DNA from: Nocardioides donggukensis
Lineage (GTDB): Bacteria; Actinomycetota; Actinomycetes; Propionibacteriales; Nocardioidaceae
Direction of reading: 5' to 3'
NCBI RefSeq assembly: GCF_014842875.1
Contig: NZ_JACYXZ010000003.1
Coordinates: 248,001-312,000 of the forward strand
Length of the DNA: 64,000 nucleotides
A model generated the notes under the pieces. The model made no database searches, was not told where the DNA came from, and saw only the letters and a list, made by a program, of their open reading frames with translations. Of this stretch, positions 35,172-46,379 are shown in pieces (the first letter of the stretch is position 1; each line of letters begins with the position of its first letter). The position numbers and the translations under genes are program-made.

Positions 35172-36326
35172 ATGAGCACCCCCACCGTCGAGCAGGTCAA
35201 CGCTGCTCTCGCACGCGTCAACGACCCCGAGATCAAGCGGCCGATCACCGAGCTGAACATGGTGGACTCCGTCGAGATCGGCGCCGACGGCGCGGTCCGG
35301 GTGACGGTGCTGCTGACCGTGGCCGGCTGCCCGCTCAAGGACACGATCCGGCGCGACGTGACCGCCGCGGTCTCCGAGGTGGCCGGCGTGACCTCGGTCG
35401 ACCTGGAGCTCGGCGTGATGACCGCCGAGCAGCGGGCCGGCCTCCAGGAGGTGCTGCGCGGCGGCCAGGCCCAGCGCGAGATCCCGTTCGCCCAGCCCGG
35501 CTCGCTGACCAAGGTGTTCGCGATCGCCAGCGGCAAGGGCGGCGTCGGCAAGTCCTCGGTGACGGTGAACCTCGCCCTCGCGATGGCCGACCAGGGCCTC
35601 AAGGTCGGCATCGTGGACGCCGACATCTACGGTCACTCGGTGCCGGCGATGCTCGGCGTCGGCGACACCCGCCCGACCCAGGTCGAGGACCTGATCATGC
35701 CGGTCCCGACCCCCTCCGGCGTCTCGGTGATCTCGATCGGCATGCTGAAGCCTCGTCGCGACCAGGTGGTCGCCTGGCGCGGCCCGATGCTGGACCGGGC
35801 GCTCGTGCAGATGCTCTCCGACGTCTACTGGGGCGACCTCGACGTGCTCCTGCTCGACCTGCCGCCCGGCACCGGCGACGTGGCGATCTCCCTCGGCCAG
35901 CACCTGCCTAGCGCCGAGGTGGTCGTGGTCACCACGCCCCAGGAGGCGGCGGCCGAGGTGGCCGAGCGGGCCGGCACGATGGCCTCGATGATGCACCAGC
36001 GGGTGGTCGGGGTCGTGGAGAACATGTCCTACCTGCCGTGCCCGCACTGCGGTCCCGAGCACGAGATCGACGTCTTCGGCTCCGGCGGCGGAGAGCGGGT
36101 GGCGAGCACCCTCTCGCAGCGGTTCGGGTACGACGTCCGGGTGCTCGGCCGGATCCCGCTCGACCCGACGCTGCGCGCCGGGGGCGACGCCGGGACCCCG
36201 ATCGTGGCGGCCGACCCGGACGCCGTGGCCGCCCAGGAGCTGATCCGGGTCGCCGGCGAGCTCTCCGGTCGTGGCCGCGGGCTGGCCGGCATGCAGCTGG
36301 GGCTGACCCCCTCGACCAGGTTCTGA
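35172..36326 (+). CDS. mrp: Mrp/NBP35-type iron-sulfur cluster carrier
   Basis: 384 residues. An N-terminal MIP18-type domain (DPEIKRPITELNMV, with Cys in VAGCPLKDTI) precedes the ATPase domain: deviant Walker A SGKGGVGKSS near 120, Walker B LLLDLPPGTGD, and C-terminal metal-binding CPHC (VENMSYLPCPHC). It transfers Fe-S clusters in the cytoplasm. The ATG at 35172 is preferred over upstream in-frame TTG 35163. tatB follows with a 3-bp gap. Confidence 0.93.
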   Translation: MSTPTVEQVNAALARVNDPEIKRPITELNMVDSVEIGADGAVRVTVLLTVAGCPLKDTIRRDVTAAVSEVAGVTSVDLELGVMTAEQRAGLQEVLRGGQAQREIPFAQPGSLTKVFAIASGKGGVGKSSVTVNLALAMADQGLKVGIVDADIYGHSVPAMLGVGDTRPTQVEDLIMPVPTPSGVSVISIGMLKPRRDQVVAWRGPMLDRALVQMLSDVYWGDLDVLLLDLPPGTGDVAISLGQHLPSAEVVVVTTPQEAAAEVAERAGTMASMMHQRVVGVVENMSYLPCPHCGPEHEIDVFGSGGGERVASTLSQRFGYDVRVLGRIPLDPTLRAGGDAGTPIVAADPDAVAAQELIRVAGELSGRGRGLAGMQLGLTPSTRF

Positions 36327-36329
36327 GCC

Positions 36330-36680
36330 GTGTTCGACGTCGGGCTCTCGGAGTTGGCGGTGATCGCGTTCATCGCCGTGTTCGTCTTCGGGCCCGACCG
36401 GCTTCCTGACCTCGCCCGCCAGGCCGGACGGTTCCTGCGCCAGGTGCGGGCGATGGCGAACTCGGCGCGCGACGACCTGCGCAAGGAGCTCGGCCCGGAC
36501 TACGCCGACCTCGAGCTGCGCGACCTCGACCCGCGCACGATCGTCCGCAAGCACGTCCTCGAGGCCATGGACGACGACGAGGACGACGATCGGGCTGACC
36601 GGGACGGGGCCGGGGGCCGGCACGGCCGGCGGCCGCTGGACGAGGGCGAGCGACCGCCCTACGACGCCGAGGCGACCTGA
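36330..36680 (+). CDS. tatB: Sec-independent translocase TatB
   Basis: 116 residues. The N-terminal single membrane helix (LSELAVIAFIAVFVFGPDRLP) carries the TatA/B hinge motif FGPDRLP and the amphipathic helix LARQAGRFLRQVRAMAN. The longer acidic tail and the GPDYADLELRDLDP segment favour TatB over TatA. It forms the twin-arginine recognition complex with TatC (not in this window). The GTG lies 3 bp after mrp; the pairing mrp-tatB is typical of actinobacteria. Confidence 0.9.
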   Translation: MFDVGLSELAVIAFIAVFVFGPDRLPDLARQAGRFLRQVRAMANSARDDLRKELGPDYADLELRDLDPRTIVRKHVLEAMDDDEDDDRADRDGAGGRHGRRPLDEGERPPYDAEAT

Positions 36681-36732
36681 TACCGGGCTGACCCCGGGCC
36701 GACTCCGGCTGAGGCACCGACCCGGCGCCGAC

Positions 36733-37296
36733 TCAGCCCACTCCCCCGTCCGGCGTCCGGCTGTGCACCGCCGCCAGCCCGGCGAACGGGACCAGCACCG
36801 GCGCCTCCAGCCGCGGGTACTCACCGCTGCGGACCTCCACGAAGTCCCGGCCCACCCGCCCCAGCCGACCGACGTACGCCGTCTGGTCGCGCAGGCGCAC
36901 CGCGCACTCCTCGCCGTCCTCGGCCAGGCGACGCAGCGCCGAGCCCAGCCCCAGCCGGGCGGTGACCGGCCAGGCGGCCGCCGGCACCGCCCCGGTGGGC
37001 AGCCCGCGAGCGGCCCCGACCGCGGCCAGTGCCACCACCCACTCGCGCTCCGGGGTGGCGAGCAGGCACCAGCCGTCGGCCACCCGCGCCAGCCGCCCGG
37101 TCAGCTCGCCGACACCGGCGACCCGGAGCGAGACCTCGCCGTCCAGCGCCGCCATCAGCCGCGCCGCCAGCGTCACCTCGGCGTACTCGGCCCGGGCCCG
37201 CTCGGCCACCTCGAGACCGCGCTCGGCCGCGAACGCCCCCTGCGCCTGCAGCTCGAGGTCGTCGAGGAAGGCGAGCAGGCGGCTCTCCCAGGTCAT
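36733..37296 (-). CDS. Conserved hypothetical protein
   Basis: 187 residues, soluble. It starts MTWESRLLAFLDDLELQAQGAF and contains two similar beta-hairpin-like segments (GELTGRLARVADGWCLLA and TAYVGRLGRVGRDFVEVR) separated by an Ala-rich helix. This pattern is characteristic of a conserved actinobacterial group near secA, which I do not recognise by name. No catalytic motif is seen. ATG 37296 is preferred; TTG 37356 would add 20 residues. Confidence 0.6.
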   Translation of the reverse strand: MTWESRLLAFLDDLELQAQGAFAAERGLEVAERARAEYAEVTLAARLMAALDGEVSLRVAGVGELTGRLARVADGWCLLATPEREWVVALAAVGAARGLPTGAVPAAAWPVTARLGLGSALRRLAEDGEECAVRLRDQTAYVGRLGRVGRDFVEVRSGEYPRLEAPVLVPFAGLAAVHSRTPDGGVG

Positions 37297-37443
37297 CTCC
37301 CGACCCTGACCGCGGACCTCGGCGACTGTCAACGCCTGTGCACGAACGATTGACAACGACCGTGGATCGTCTTTGACTGAGGCATAGCAGGGTTATCGGC
37401 CTCATACAGAGGCAAACTGTTGCAAACGAAAGCGTTGCCGACG
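37297..37443. promoter_or_regulatory. AT-richer divergent region upstream of the LysM gene
   Basis: This 147-bp gap is less GC-rich than its surroundings. It has TTGACA (37350-37355), TTGACT (37373-37378), TGTCAA (37326-37331) on the plus strand, a GCCTC/GAGGC hairpin (37400-37415 region) and a direct repeat GCAAAC near 37413 and 37423. No good -10 pairs with the -35-like boxes at 16-18 bp. Its role is not resolved. Confidence 0.3.
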
Positions 37444-38124
37444 ATGTCCAGGATCACCGCCGCCGCCCGGGTCGTCCTCGTCTGGGGCGTCGTCGGCATC
37501 CTCGCCCTGACCGCGCTCGGGCTGCTGCGCGCGGAGCTGGCCACGCTCGCCGCCCTGCTGCGCGGCGACGCCGTCCGCTTCGAGGACGCGCTGGCGGCGG
37601 TCTGCGCCGCGGCCCTGGCCGGGTGTCTGTGCTGGATCTGGGTCGGCAGCACGGCCCTGGCCCTCGACGTGCTGAGCGACCGGGCCGTGCGGCTCCCGCT
37701 CCTGCCCGCTCCCCTGCGCCGCGGCCTGCTCGTGGCCTGCGGGGTGGCCGCCGTGGCGGCCGGTGGACCGGCGAGCGCCGACGGCCCCTCCGGGCCGACG
37801 CCGACCTCGGACCGCAGCGTGCTCCGAGGCCTCCCGCTCCCGGAGCGCCCGGTCATCGGGGAGGCGACCATCCCCCTGCGCGACCCCGTCACGGCGCCCG
37901 GTGCCGGTCCCGGCCGCAAGGTCGTCGTGGGCCCGGGCGACACCCTGTGGGACCTCGCCGCCGACCACGGGCCGCCCGGCGCCACGGCCGCCGAGGTCGA
38001 CGCGGCGTGGCGTCGGATCCACGCCGCCAACCGGGCCGTCATCGGCCCCGACCCCGACCTGATCCGGCCGGGCACCCCGCTCCGGCTCCCGCCTCCCGTC
38101 GACGACCCGAAGGAGTCCCGATGA
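37444..38124 (+). CDS. Membrane protein with C-terminal LysM domain
   Basis: 226 residues. Membrane helices in the first half (VVLVWGVVGILALTALGLL and a Cys/Ala-rich second helix near 60-80), a further hydrophobic segment near 95-110, then a linker and a LysM domain starting VVVGPGDTLWDLAADHG and ending LIRPGTPLRLP. LysM binds peptidoglycan. It is followed with a 4-bp ATGA overlap by an Rv3235-like gene, so the two form an operon. ATG 37444 was chosen; in-frame TTG 37420 is upstream. Confidence 0.82.
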   Translation: MSRITAAARVVLVWGVVGILALTALGLLRAELATLAALLRGDAVRFEDALAAVCAAALAGCLCWIWVGSTALALDVLSDRAVRLPLLPAPLRRGLLVACGVAAVAAGGPASADGPSGPTPTSDRSVLRGLPLPERPVIGEATIPLRDPVTAPGAGPGRKVVVGPGDTLWDLAADHGPPGATAAEVDAAWRRIHAANRAVIGPDPDLIRPGTPLRLPPPVDDPKESR

Positions 38125-38675
38125 CACCGTTCCACGACAACGTCACCCCGCTGGTCCGGGACACCGTGGCCGACTGGCCACCGGGCGGGCCCCGGGGCCC
38201 GGGGGTGCCGCCGTCGGTCCAGGGCACGCTGGCCCTCGACGTGGCGCCCGACCTGGGACCGCCGTACGTGCCCGAGCCGGTCCCGCTGCCCGGTGCCGAC
38301 GTGGTCCCGGTCCCGCTACCGGTCCGGCGCGACCTGCACCGCTGGGCATTGCAGTTCGCCCAGGCGTGCGTGGAGGTGGTCGGCGGGGACCGGCCGGTCT
38401 CCCAGCTGGTGCGGTGGACCAGCCCGGAGATCCACCAGGAGCTGACCTACCGCGCCACGGTGGTGGCCCGGGCCGGGGTGCACGAGGCCGGGCGCGGGCG
38501 CGGGCGGAGGCCCGTGGTCCGGCCACAGGTGCAGAACGTGCGCACCTGCTTCGTGGCCGAGGGAGTCGCGGAGATCTGCGTCCGGGTCCGGTACGGCGAG
38601 CGGAACCGCGCCGTCGCCGGCCGTCTGGAGATCGTCGGCGGACGCTGGCAGTGCACCGCCCTCGAGTTCGGCTGA
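38121..38675 (+). CDS. Rv3235-like conserved actinobacterial protein
   Basis: 184 residues, no signal. The C-terminal part (LHRWALQFAQACVEVVGGDRP then SQLVRWTSPEIHQEL, and later RYGERNRAVAGRLE... W-Q-C-T-A-L-E-F) is the conserved region of the family known from mycobacterial Rv3235 (name from memory). Function is unknown; the neighbouring LysM gene suggests an envelope role. The ATG overlaps the LysM stop and follows AAGGAG. Confidence 0.75.
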   Translation: MTPFHDNVTPLVRDTVADWPPGGPRGPGVPPSVQGTLALDVAPDLGPPYVPEPVPLPGADVVPVPLPVRRDLHRWALQFAQACVEVVGGDRPVSQLVRWTSPEIHQELTYRATVVARAGVHEAGRGRGRRPVVRPQVQNVRTCFVAEGVAEICVRVRYGERNRAVAGRLEIVGGRWQCTALEFG

Positions 38676-38680
38676 CCGTC

Positions 38681-38790
38681 GACCCGTCGCCAGTGTCGGC
38701 GCTGACCCCGTCGACCCGTCGCTTGTGTCGGCGCTGAGCCCGCTGACCCGTCGCTTGTGTCGGCCCGCGGGACGACACAAGCGACGGGTC
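38681..38790. repeat. Phased 32-bp intergenic repeat, locus C (3 direct plus 1 inverted)
   Basis: Cores GACCCGTCGCCAGTGTCGG (38681), GACCCGTCGCTTGTGTCGG (38713) and the same at 38745 are exactly 32 bp apart. A fourth, inverted core ends at 38790. It follows the Rv3235-like stop by 5 bp and precedes the secA stop by 4 bp. Confidence 0.9.
38745..38790. terminator. Probable bidirectional terminator hairpin between Rv3235-like gene and secA
   Basis: The third direct core and the inverted core form a perfect 18-bp stem (38745-38762 with 38773-38790) with a 10-nt loop. No U tract follows, as is usual for GC-rich actinobacteria. Its position between two convergent stop codons fits bidirectional termination; this is inferred. 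Confidence 0.6.
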
Positions 38791-38794
38791 GAGG

Positions 38795-41614
<2,820 letters not shown>

Positions 41615-41800
41615 GAGCCGGGCTCCCTGTGGTCGATCGCGTCAGGCCCCAGAACGGGCCGCAGTCCATCGTAACGGGCGCGCCACAGGCCGCTTCCACG
41701 CCCACTCCCGGCGATTCGCGTGCACCCGGGCGGCCCGTGGTCCACGATGTCCCCAGCGCTTCCAACGGGGGACGCGCACCACACAGAGAAGAGCACGCTT

Positions 41801-43591
41801 GTGACCAGTCGGGGGGTCGCAACGCGGCCCAGCAGGATCGTCATCTCGGGCCTCGCAGCAGCCGGCGTCTGTGCCGCTGCCCTCGCCCCGATCTCCTCCG
41901 CACCCGCGGAGGCGCTGCCCACGGAGTGCCAGCCGGCGTTCCCGCCGGGAGACCTGGTCGAGGACCAGGCCGTCACCGGCCTGACCGTGACCCGCGGCAG
42001 CACGCCGGAGGAGTTCACCGGCACCCACCTGGGGATCATCGAGGACGGGATCGCCCCCGGCGTCGACATGATCCTGGCCCGGCTGTCCTCGCCGACCATC
42101 GACGAGGCGGGGATCTGGCAGGGCATGTCCGGCTCGCCGGTCTACGACCCCACCACCGGGGACCTGATCGGGGCCGTCTCCTACGGGCTGAGCTGGGGAC
42201 CGAGCCCGGTCGCCGGCCTGACCCCCGCCGCGGACATGCTGGACCTGCTGCCGGACACCGAGGGCGGCACCGCCCCGCGGGTGGCGCTGCCGCGGCGGCT
42301 CTCGCGGGAGGTGGTGGGCTCCGGTGCGGCCACCTCGGCGCAGGCGTCCTCCGGCATGCGCCGGCTGCCCACGCCGGTCAGCGTCTCCGGGCTCTCGCCG
42401 CGGCGCTTCGAGCAGCTGCAGGGCTGGTTGGACGACCACGGCACCGTGACCAGGGCCACCGGCTCGGCGGGCACCTCGGCGGTCGACATCCCGATCGTCC
42501 CCGGAGGCAACGTCGCCGCGTCGATGTCGTACGGCACGCTCAGCAGCGCCGCGGTCGGCACGGTCTCCGTCGTGTGCGGCGACCAGGTCCTCGGCTTCGG
42601 CCACCCGTTCGCCTTCGCCGGCGAGACGACGTACTCGATGCACGGGGCGGACGCCGTCACGGTGCAGGCCGACCCGGTCGGCCCCGGGTTCAAGGTCGCC
42701 AACCTGGGCGCCCCCAACGGCACCGTCGTCGGCGACCGGCTGGCGGGGATCCGGGGCGTGCTCGGAGAGACCCCCACGACCTACGACGTCTCGACGACGG
42801 CGCGGTACGCCGGCAGGGTCGCCGACGGCACCACCCACGTCTCGGTCGAGGACATGGTGGCCGACCTGTCGCTCGGCACCGCGATCGCGGTGCACGACCG
42901 GGCGCTGGACCGGATCGGCAAGGGCTCGGCGACGGCGACGTGGACGGTGCGGGGTGAGCAGCGGGACGGGACCCCGTTCGAGCTCCGGCGCAGCGACGCG
43001 TACGCCGACACCTACGACATCTCGGTGGCCCCCGCCCTGGACCTCGCAGGTCAGATGTACGCGCTGCTGGGCAACCAGACCGACCGGGTCACGATCACCT
43101 CGGTCTCGATGGAGTCCGACTTCGCCGACGACGCGACCCGCTGGCGCCTGGGCCGGGTGTTCACGTGGGCCGGCGGCCGGTGGGTGCAGGTCACCGACCG
43201 GGACCCGGTCCTGCTCACGGCCGGGAGGACCCGCACCGTCAAGATCGAGCTGACCTCCCGCGACCACGACAGCCGGTTCGTCAAGGTGCCGATCAAGGCG
43301 CCACGGAAGGCCCGCGGGCAGTTCTCGGTCCTCAAGCTCACCGGCGGCGGCTCCTCCGGCGGCGGCGACTTCTTCTTCTACGGCAGCGACGACGAGTTCT
43401 TCGACTCCGGCCCGTACGGCGGCGGGCCGGCCACGGTGCCGCAGCTGGTCGAGAAGCTGTCCTCGGCACCCCGCAACGACGACCTGCTGTCGAAGGTGCG
43501 GTTCCGTGGCACCGGCGTCACCCGCACCGCGAGCCTCCGGCTCGACCGGGTGGTGTCCGGGCGGCTCCGGCTGCCGGTCTTCGTCCGCTAG
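41801..43591 (+). CDS. Secreted SpoIVB/S55-family peptidase-like protein
   Basis: 596 residues with a Sec signal peptide (hydrophobic core about 13-28, cut after AEA near 38). The active-site Ser motif GMSGSPVY and a VLGFGHPF segment match the SpoIVB (S55) peptidase domain, whose catalytic pair is Ser and His. A second half with beta-rich character ends in an unusual Gly/Phe/Asp-rich segment (GGGDFFFYGSDDEFF). S55 peptidases in Bacillus cut a sporulation factor, but no sporulation genes are visible, so the substrate is unknown. GTG 41801 was chosen; upstream is non-coding and no clear ribosome site was found. Confidence 0.78.
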   Translation: MTSRGVATRPSRIVISGLAAAGVCAAALAPISSAPAEALPTECQPAFPPGDLVEDQAVTGLTVTRGSTPEEFTGTHLGIIEDGIAPGVDMILARLSSPTIDEAGIWQGMSGSPVYDPTTGDLIGAVSYGLSWGPSPVAGLTPAADMLDLLPDTEGGTAPRVALPRRLSREVVGSGAATSAQASSGMRRLPTPVSVSGLSPRRFEQLQGWLDDHGTVTRATGSAGTSAVDIPIVPGGNVAASMSYGTLSSAAVGTVSVVCGDQVLGFGHPFAFAGETTYSMHGADAVTVQADPVGPGFKVANLGAPNGTVVGDRLAGIRGVLGETPTTYDVSTTARYAGRVADGTTHVSVEDMVADLSLGTAIAVHDRALDRIGKGSATATWTVRGEQRDGTPFELRRSDAYADTYDISVAPALDLAGQMYALLGNQTDRVTITSVSMESDFADDATRWRLGRVFTWAGGRWVQVTDRDPVLLTAGRTRTVKIELTSRDHDSRFVKVPIKAPRKARGQFSVLKLTGGGSSGGGDFFFYGSDDEFFDSGPYGGGPATVPQLVEKLSSAPRNDDLLSKVRFRGTGVTRTASLRLDRVVSGRLRLPVFVR

Positions 43592-43609
43592 CACCGGTGG
43601 CCCGGGCGC

Positions 43610-44803
43610 TCACCGCCGCAGCGCCCGGGCCACCGGCCCGGCGAGGTCTCCACGGGACTCGACCGTGACCTCCTCGAGCCCGAGCCAGCCGGCCAGGGCC
43701 CACAGCTCGGCCGCCAGCTCGTCGGCGGTGCCGTCGGGTGCCGACGGCTCGGCGTACGCCGACCGCACCTGGAGCACCCGGCCCCGACGGTCGGCCTTGA
43801 GGTCGACCCGCGCCACGAGCCGGTCCCCCAGCAGGAACGGCAGCACGTAGTAGCCGTGCACCCGCAGGTGGGCCGGCACGTAGATCTCGATCCGGTAGCG
43901 GAAGTCGAAGAGCCGCTCGGTCCGCTCCCGCTCCCACACCACCGGGTCGAACGGGCTCAGCAGCGCCCGGGCCTCCACCCGCCTCGGCAGCCGGGCGTCC
44001 CGGTGCAGGTACGCCGGACGGCGCCAGCCCTCGACCGTCACCGGGAGCAGCTCGCCCTCCTCGACCAGCGAGGCGATCGCCGGGCCCACCTGCTCCGCGG
44101 GCATCCGGTAGTAGTCGCGCAGGCAGGTGGCCGCGCCGACGCCGTGCGAGACCGCGGCCCGCCGCACCAGCTCGCGTGCGGCGTCCTCGACGGTCGGGGT
44201 CGGGGCGGCGAGCACGGCGGCGGGCAGCACCCGCTCCGGCAGGTCGTAGAGCACCTCGAACGCCTGGTTGCGACCGGCCACCGCGAGGTCGCCCACGAGG
44301 TAGAGGTAGTCGAGCACCTTGCGGGTCTCCGACCAGTTCCAGCCCCAGTGCTCCTTCGTGCGCGGCAGGCCGCTGTCGAGGTCCCGGGCGGTCGACGCGC
44401 CGCGCTCCCGGACCTCGGCCAGCAGGGACTCCTCGAGTCCGGTGCCGGCGGCGACGAAGTCCCACTTGCCGCGACGCCCGCGGTAGTGGTCCATCCGGTG
44501 CCGCATCACCGGCCACAGGTCGACGGGCATGAAGGCCTGGACGTGGGCCCAGTACTCCACCATCCGCCGCGGCCTGGTCTCCGAGGCCCGCCGCAGCAGC
44601 GCGGGGTCGTAGGCGCCCATGCGTGAGAACAGCGGCATGTAGTGCGCCCGCTGCAGCACGTTGACCGAGTCCACCTGGAGTACGCCGGTGCGCGCCAGCG
44701 TCCGCTCGAGCGTGCGCATCGTCGGCCGCACGTGCCGGGGGTCGCGGAAGCCCTGCGCGGCCAAGGCGATCCGGCGCGCCTGTGCCTGCGAGAGGGACGT
44801 CAC
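43610..44803 (-). CDS. Winged-helix DNA glycosylase-like protein (AlkX/YcaQ family)
   Basis: 397 residues, full-length HTH_42 family of three winged-helix domains. The family catalytic motif reads QVDSVNV: the QxD pattern of E. coli AlkX/YcaQ, as opposed to the QxQ of AlkZ. Family members unhook interstrand crosslinks and excise bulky alkyl adducts. Conserved YWAHVQAFMP and FDPVVWERER follow. No iron-sulfur cluster or signal. Overlaps nothing; it is convergent with the S55 gene. Confidence 0.85.
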   Translation of the reverse strand: MTSLSQAQARRIALAAQGFRDPRHVRPTMRTLERTLARTGVLQVDSVNVLQRAHYMPLFSRMGAYDPALLRRASETRPRRMVEYWAHVQAFMPVDLWPVMRHRMDHYRGRRGKWDFVAAGTGLEESLLAEVRERGASTARDLDSGLPRTKEHWGWNWSETRKVLDYLYLVGDLAVAGRNQAFEVLYDLPERVLPAAVLAAPTPTVEDAARELVRRAAVSHGVGAATCLRDYYRMPAEQVGPAIASLVEEGELLPVTVEGWRRPAYLHRDARLPRRVEARALLSPFDPVVWERERTERLFDFRYRIEIYVPAHLRVHGYYVLPFLLGDRLVARVDLKADRRGRVLQVRSAYAEPSAPDGTADELAAELWALAGWLGLEEVTVESRGDLAGPVARALRR

Positions 44804-44832
44804 GGGAAGGTGGGACCGGCCGGTCGGGCGGG

Positions 44833-45528
44833 TCAGGGGATGTCGAGCAGCTTCTCGCGCACGGCGTACATGACGGCCTCCATGCGGGAGTGCAGCTGCA
44901 GCTTCTCCAGGATGTTGCGCACGTGGTTCTTGACGGTGTTCTCGCTGATGAACAGCTGGCGGGCGATCTCCCGGTTGTTCAGGCCCTTGGCCACCAGCCG
45001 CAGCACCTCGAGCTCGCGCTCGGTGAGCCGCAGACCGGGGACCTGGTCCCGCTCCGGCTTCGACATCTGCTTGAACTCGTCGATCAGCTTGACCGCCATC
45101 GACGGGCTGATCAGGGACTGGCCGTCGGCCACCACCCGGATCGCCTGCGCGACCTCCTCGATGGAGGAGTCCTTGAGCAGGTAGCCCGCGGCTCCGCTCT
45201 TGACCGCCTCGTAGAGGTCGGCCTCCTCGTCGGAGACCGTCAGCATGATGATCTTCGCCGAGGGCACGACCTCCTTGATGGCGACGCAGGCCTCGATCCC
45301 CGAGCGCTTGGGCATCCGCACGTCGAGCAGGACCACGTCGGGGGCGGCGCTGGCCGCGAGGTTGGTGCCCTCGATGCCGTCGCCGGCCTCGCCCACGACC
45401 TCGATCGCGGGCTCGACGCCGAGCAGCATCACGAGACCTCGGCGGAAGAGCTCCTGGTCGTCGACGACGAGGACGCGGATCGGTTCGGCGTCCACAGGGC
45501 CCGTTTTCTCCGTCGTGTTCTCACTCAC
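44833..45528 (-). CDS. NarL/LuxR-type response regulator
   Basis: 231 residues. A receiver domain with acidic pocket and phospho-acceptor Asp in VVLLDVRMP, the T/S switch in LTVSD, and K in KSGAAGYLLK is followed by a linker and a LuxR HTH (LTERELEVLRLVAKGLNNREIARQL). No histidine kinase gene is adjacent, so the partner is unknown. GTG 45528 lies 6 nt after CATGAT, a near TANNNT box. It sits beside hpf, which suggests stress or growth-phase control. Confidence 0.88.
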   Translation of the reverse strand: MSENTTEKTGPVDAEPIRVLVVDDQELFRRGLVMLLGVEPAIEVVGEAGDGIEGTNLAASAAPDVVLLDVRMPKRSGIEACVAIKEVVPSAKIIMLTVSDEEADLYEAVKSGAAGYLLKDSSIEEVAQAIRVVADGQSLISPSMAVKLIDEFKQMSKPERDQVPGLRLTERELEVLRLVAKGLNNREIARQLFISENTVKNHVRNILEKLQLHSRMEAVMYAVREKLLDIP

Positions 45529-45654
45529 GCGGCAATCATGGCACGACCGGGCCACCCGTGGGGATCCACAGGGGCCCGGTCGGGCCGTGTGTCGCTCTCG
45601 GGCCATGGCCCGATCGGGCGCACCGCAACACGCGGCGCGGCGGCGGTGGCGGCC

Positions 45655-46275
45655 TCAGTGCCCGAGGTCGAGCGAGATCACGCCGTAGTCGTAGCCCTTG
45701 CGGCGGTAGACCACCGCCGGTCGTTCGCTGTCCTTGTCGACGAACAGGTAGAAGTCGTGGCCCACGAGCTCCATCTCGTAGAGGGCCTGGTCCAGGGTCA
45801 TCGGCGCGGCGGCGTGCGACTTCTCCCGCACCACCAGTGGCCCGTCACCGGTGACGGTGATCGGCCCGACCTGGCGCTCCAGGGTGCGCACCCCGTCGTC
45901 CTCGGTCTCGGCCGGTGCCGGGTCGGCGGCCGCCAGGGCCTCGGCGACGGAGACCGGCGTGTGCCGTCCGTGGTGGACCTTCCGTCGATCGGCGGCCCGG
46001 CGCATCTGGGAGGCCATCTTGTCCACGGCGAGGTCGAGCGCGCCCATCTTGTCGTCGGCGGCCGCCTCGGCCCGGATCACGGGGCCCTTGGAGAAGGCGG
46101 TGAGCTCGACCCGGACCGCCCGGTCGTGCAGGCGTGGGTTGCGCTCCTTCTCGACCTCCACCTCGACCCGGATGATCCGGTGGTCGTGCTTCTCGAGTCG
46201 GGTCAGCTTCTCCTCGACATGACTGCGGAAACGGTCGGACACCTCGCAGTGCCGCGCGTTGACCACAACATCCAT
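45655..46275 (-). CDS. hpf: Long-form hibernation promoting factor
   Basis: 206 residues, long HPF (RaiA/YfiA-like N domain plus C-terminal dimerisation domain). The N-terminal MDVVVNARHCEVSDRFRSHV is the conserved sub-unit-interface strand; the C domain has MTLDQALYEMELVGHDFYLF. It binds the 30S A/P site and dimerises 70S ribosomes into hibernating 100S particles in stationary phase. The ATG is preceded by GGGAGG. The 381-bp upstream region carries a structured RNA candidate. Confidence 0.95.
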   Translation of the reverse strand: MDVVVNARHCEVSDRFRSHVEEKLTRLEKHDHRIIRVEVEVEKERNPRLHDRAVRVELTAFSKGPVIRAEAAADDKMGALDLAVDKMASQMRRAADRRKVHHGRHTPVSVAEALAAADPAPAETEDDGVRTLERQVGPITVTGDGPLVVREKSHAAAPMTLDQALYEMELVGHDFYLFVDKDSERPAVVYRRKGYDYGVISLDLGH

Positions 46276-46379
46276 GTAGACCTCCCGTGCATCGGTTGGT
46301 TGGTTACCTCAGGGCATGCCGATCCCCCGCGCGGGGCGGTTCACGTGACGGTGCACGTGGTGGGAGGCGGGCAGCCGGG
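46276..46379 (-). promoter_or_regulatory. Palindrome-rich stretch between the RNA candidate and hpf
   Basis: On the plus strand CCCCGCGCGGGG (46325-46336) is a perfect 12-bp palindrome that could terminate the RNA. CACGTG occurs at 46342 and again at 46354, two identical palindromic hexamers 12 bp apart (an E-box-like operator pair). The hpf ribosome site GGGAGG follows at the gene end. Confidence 0.5.

Noticed and set aside
38180-38215. GGGCCCCGGGGCCC palindrome in the Rv3235-like gene as a regulatory site
   Set aside because: Short and fully explained by Gly/Pro codons in GC-rich DNA.
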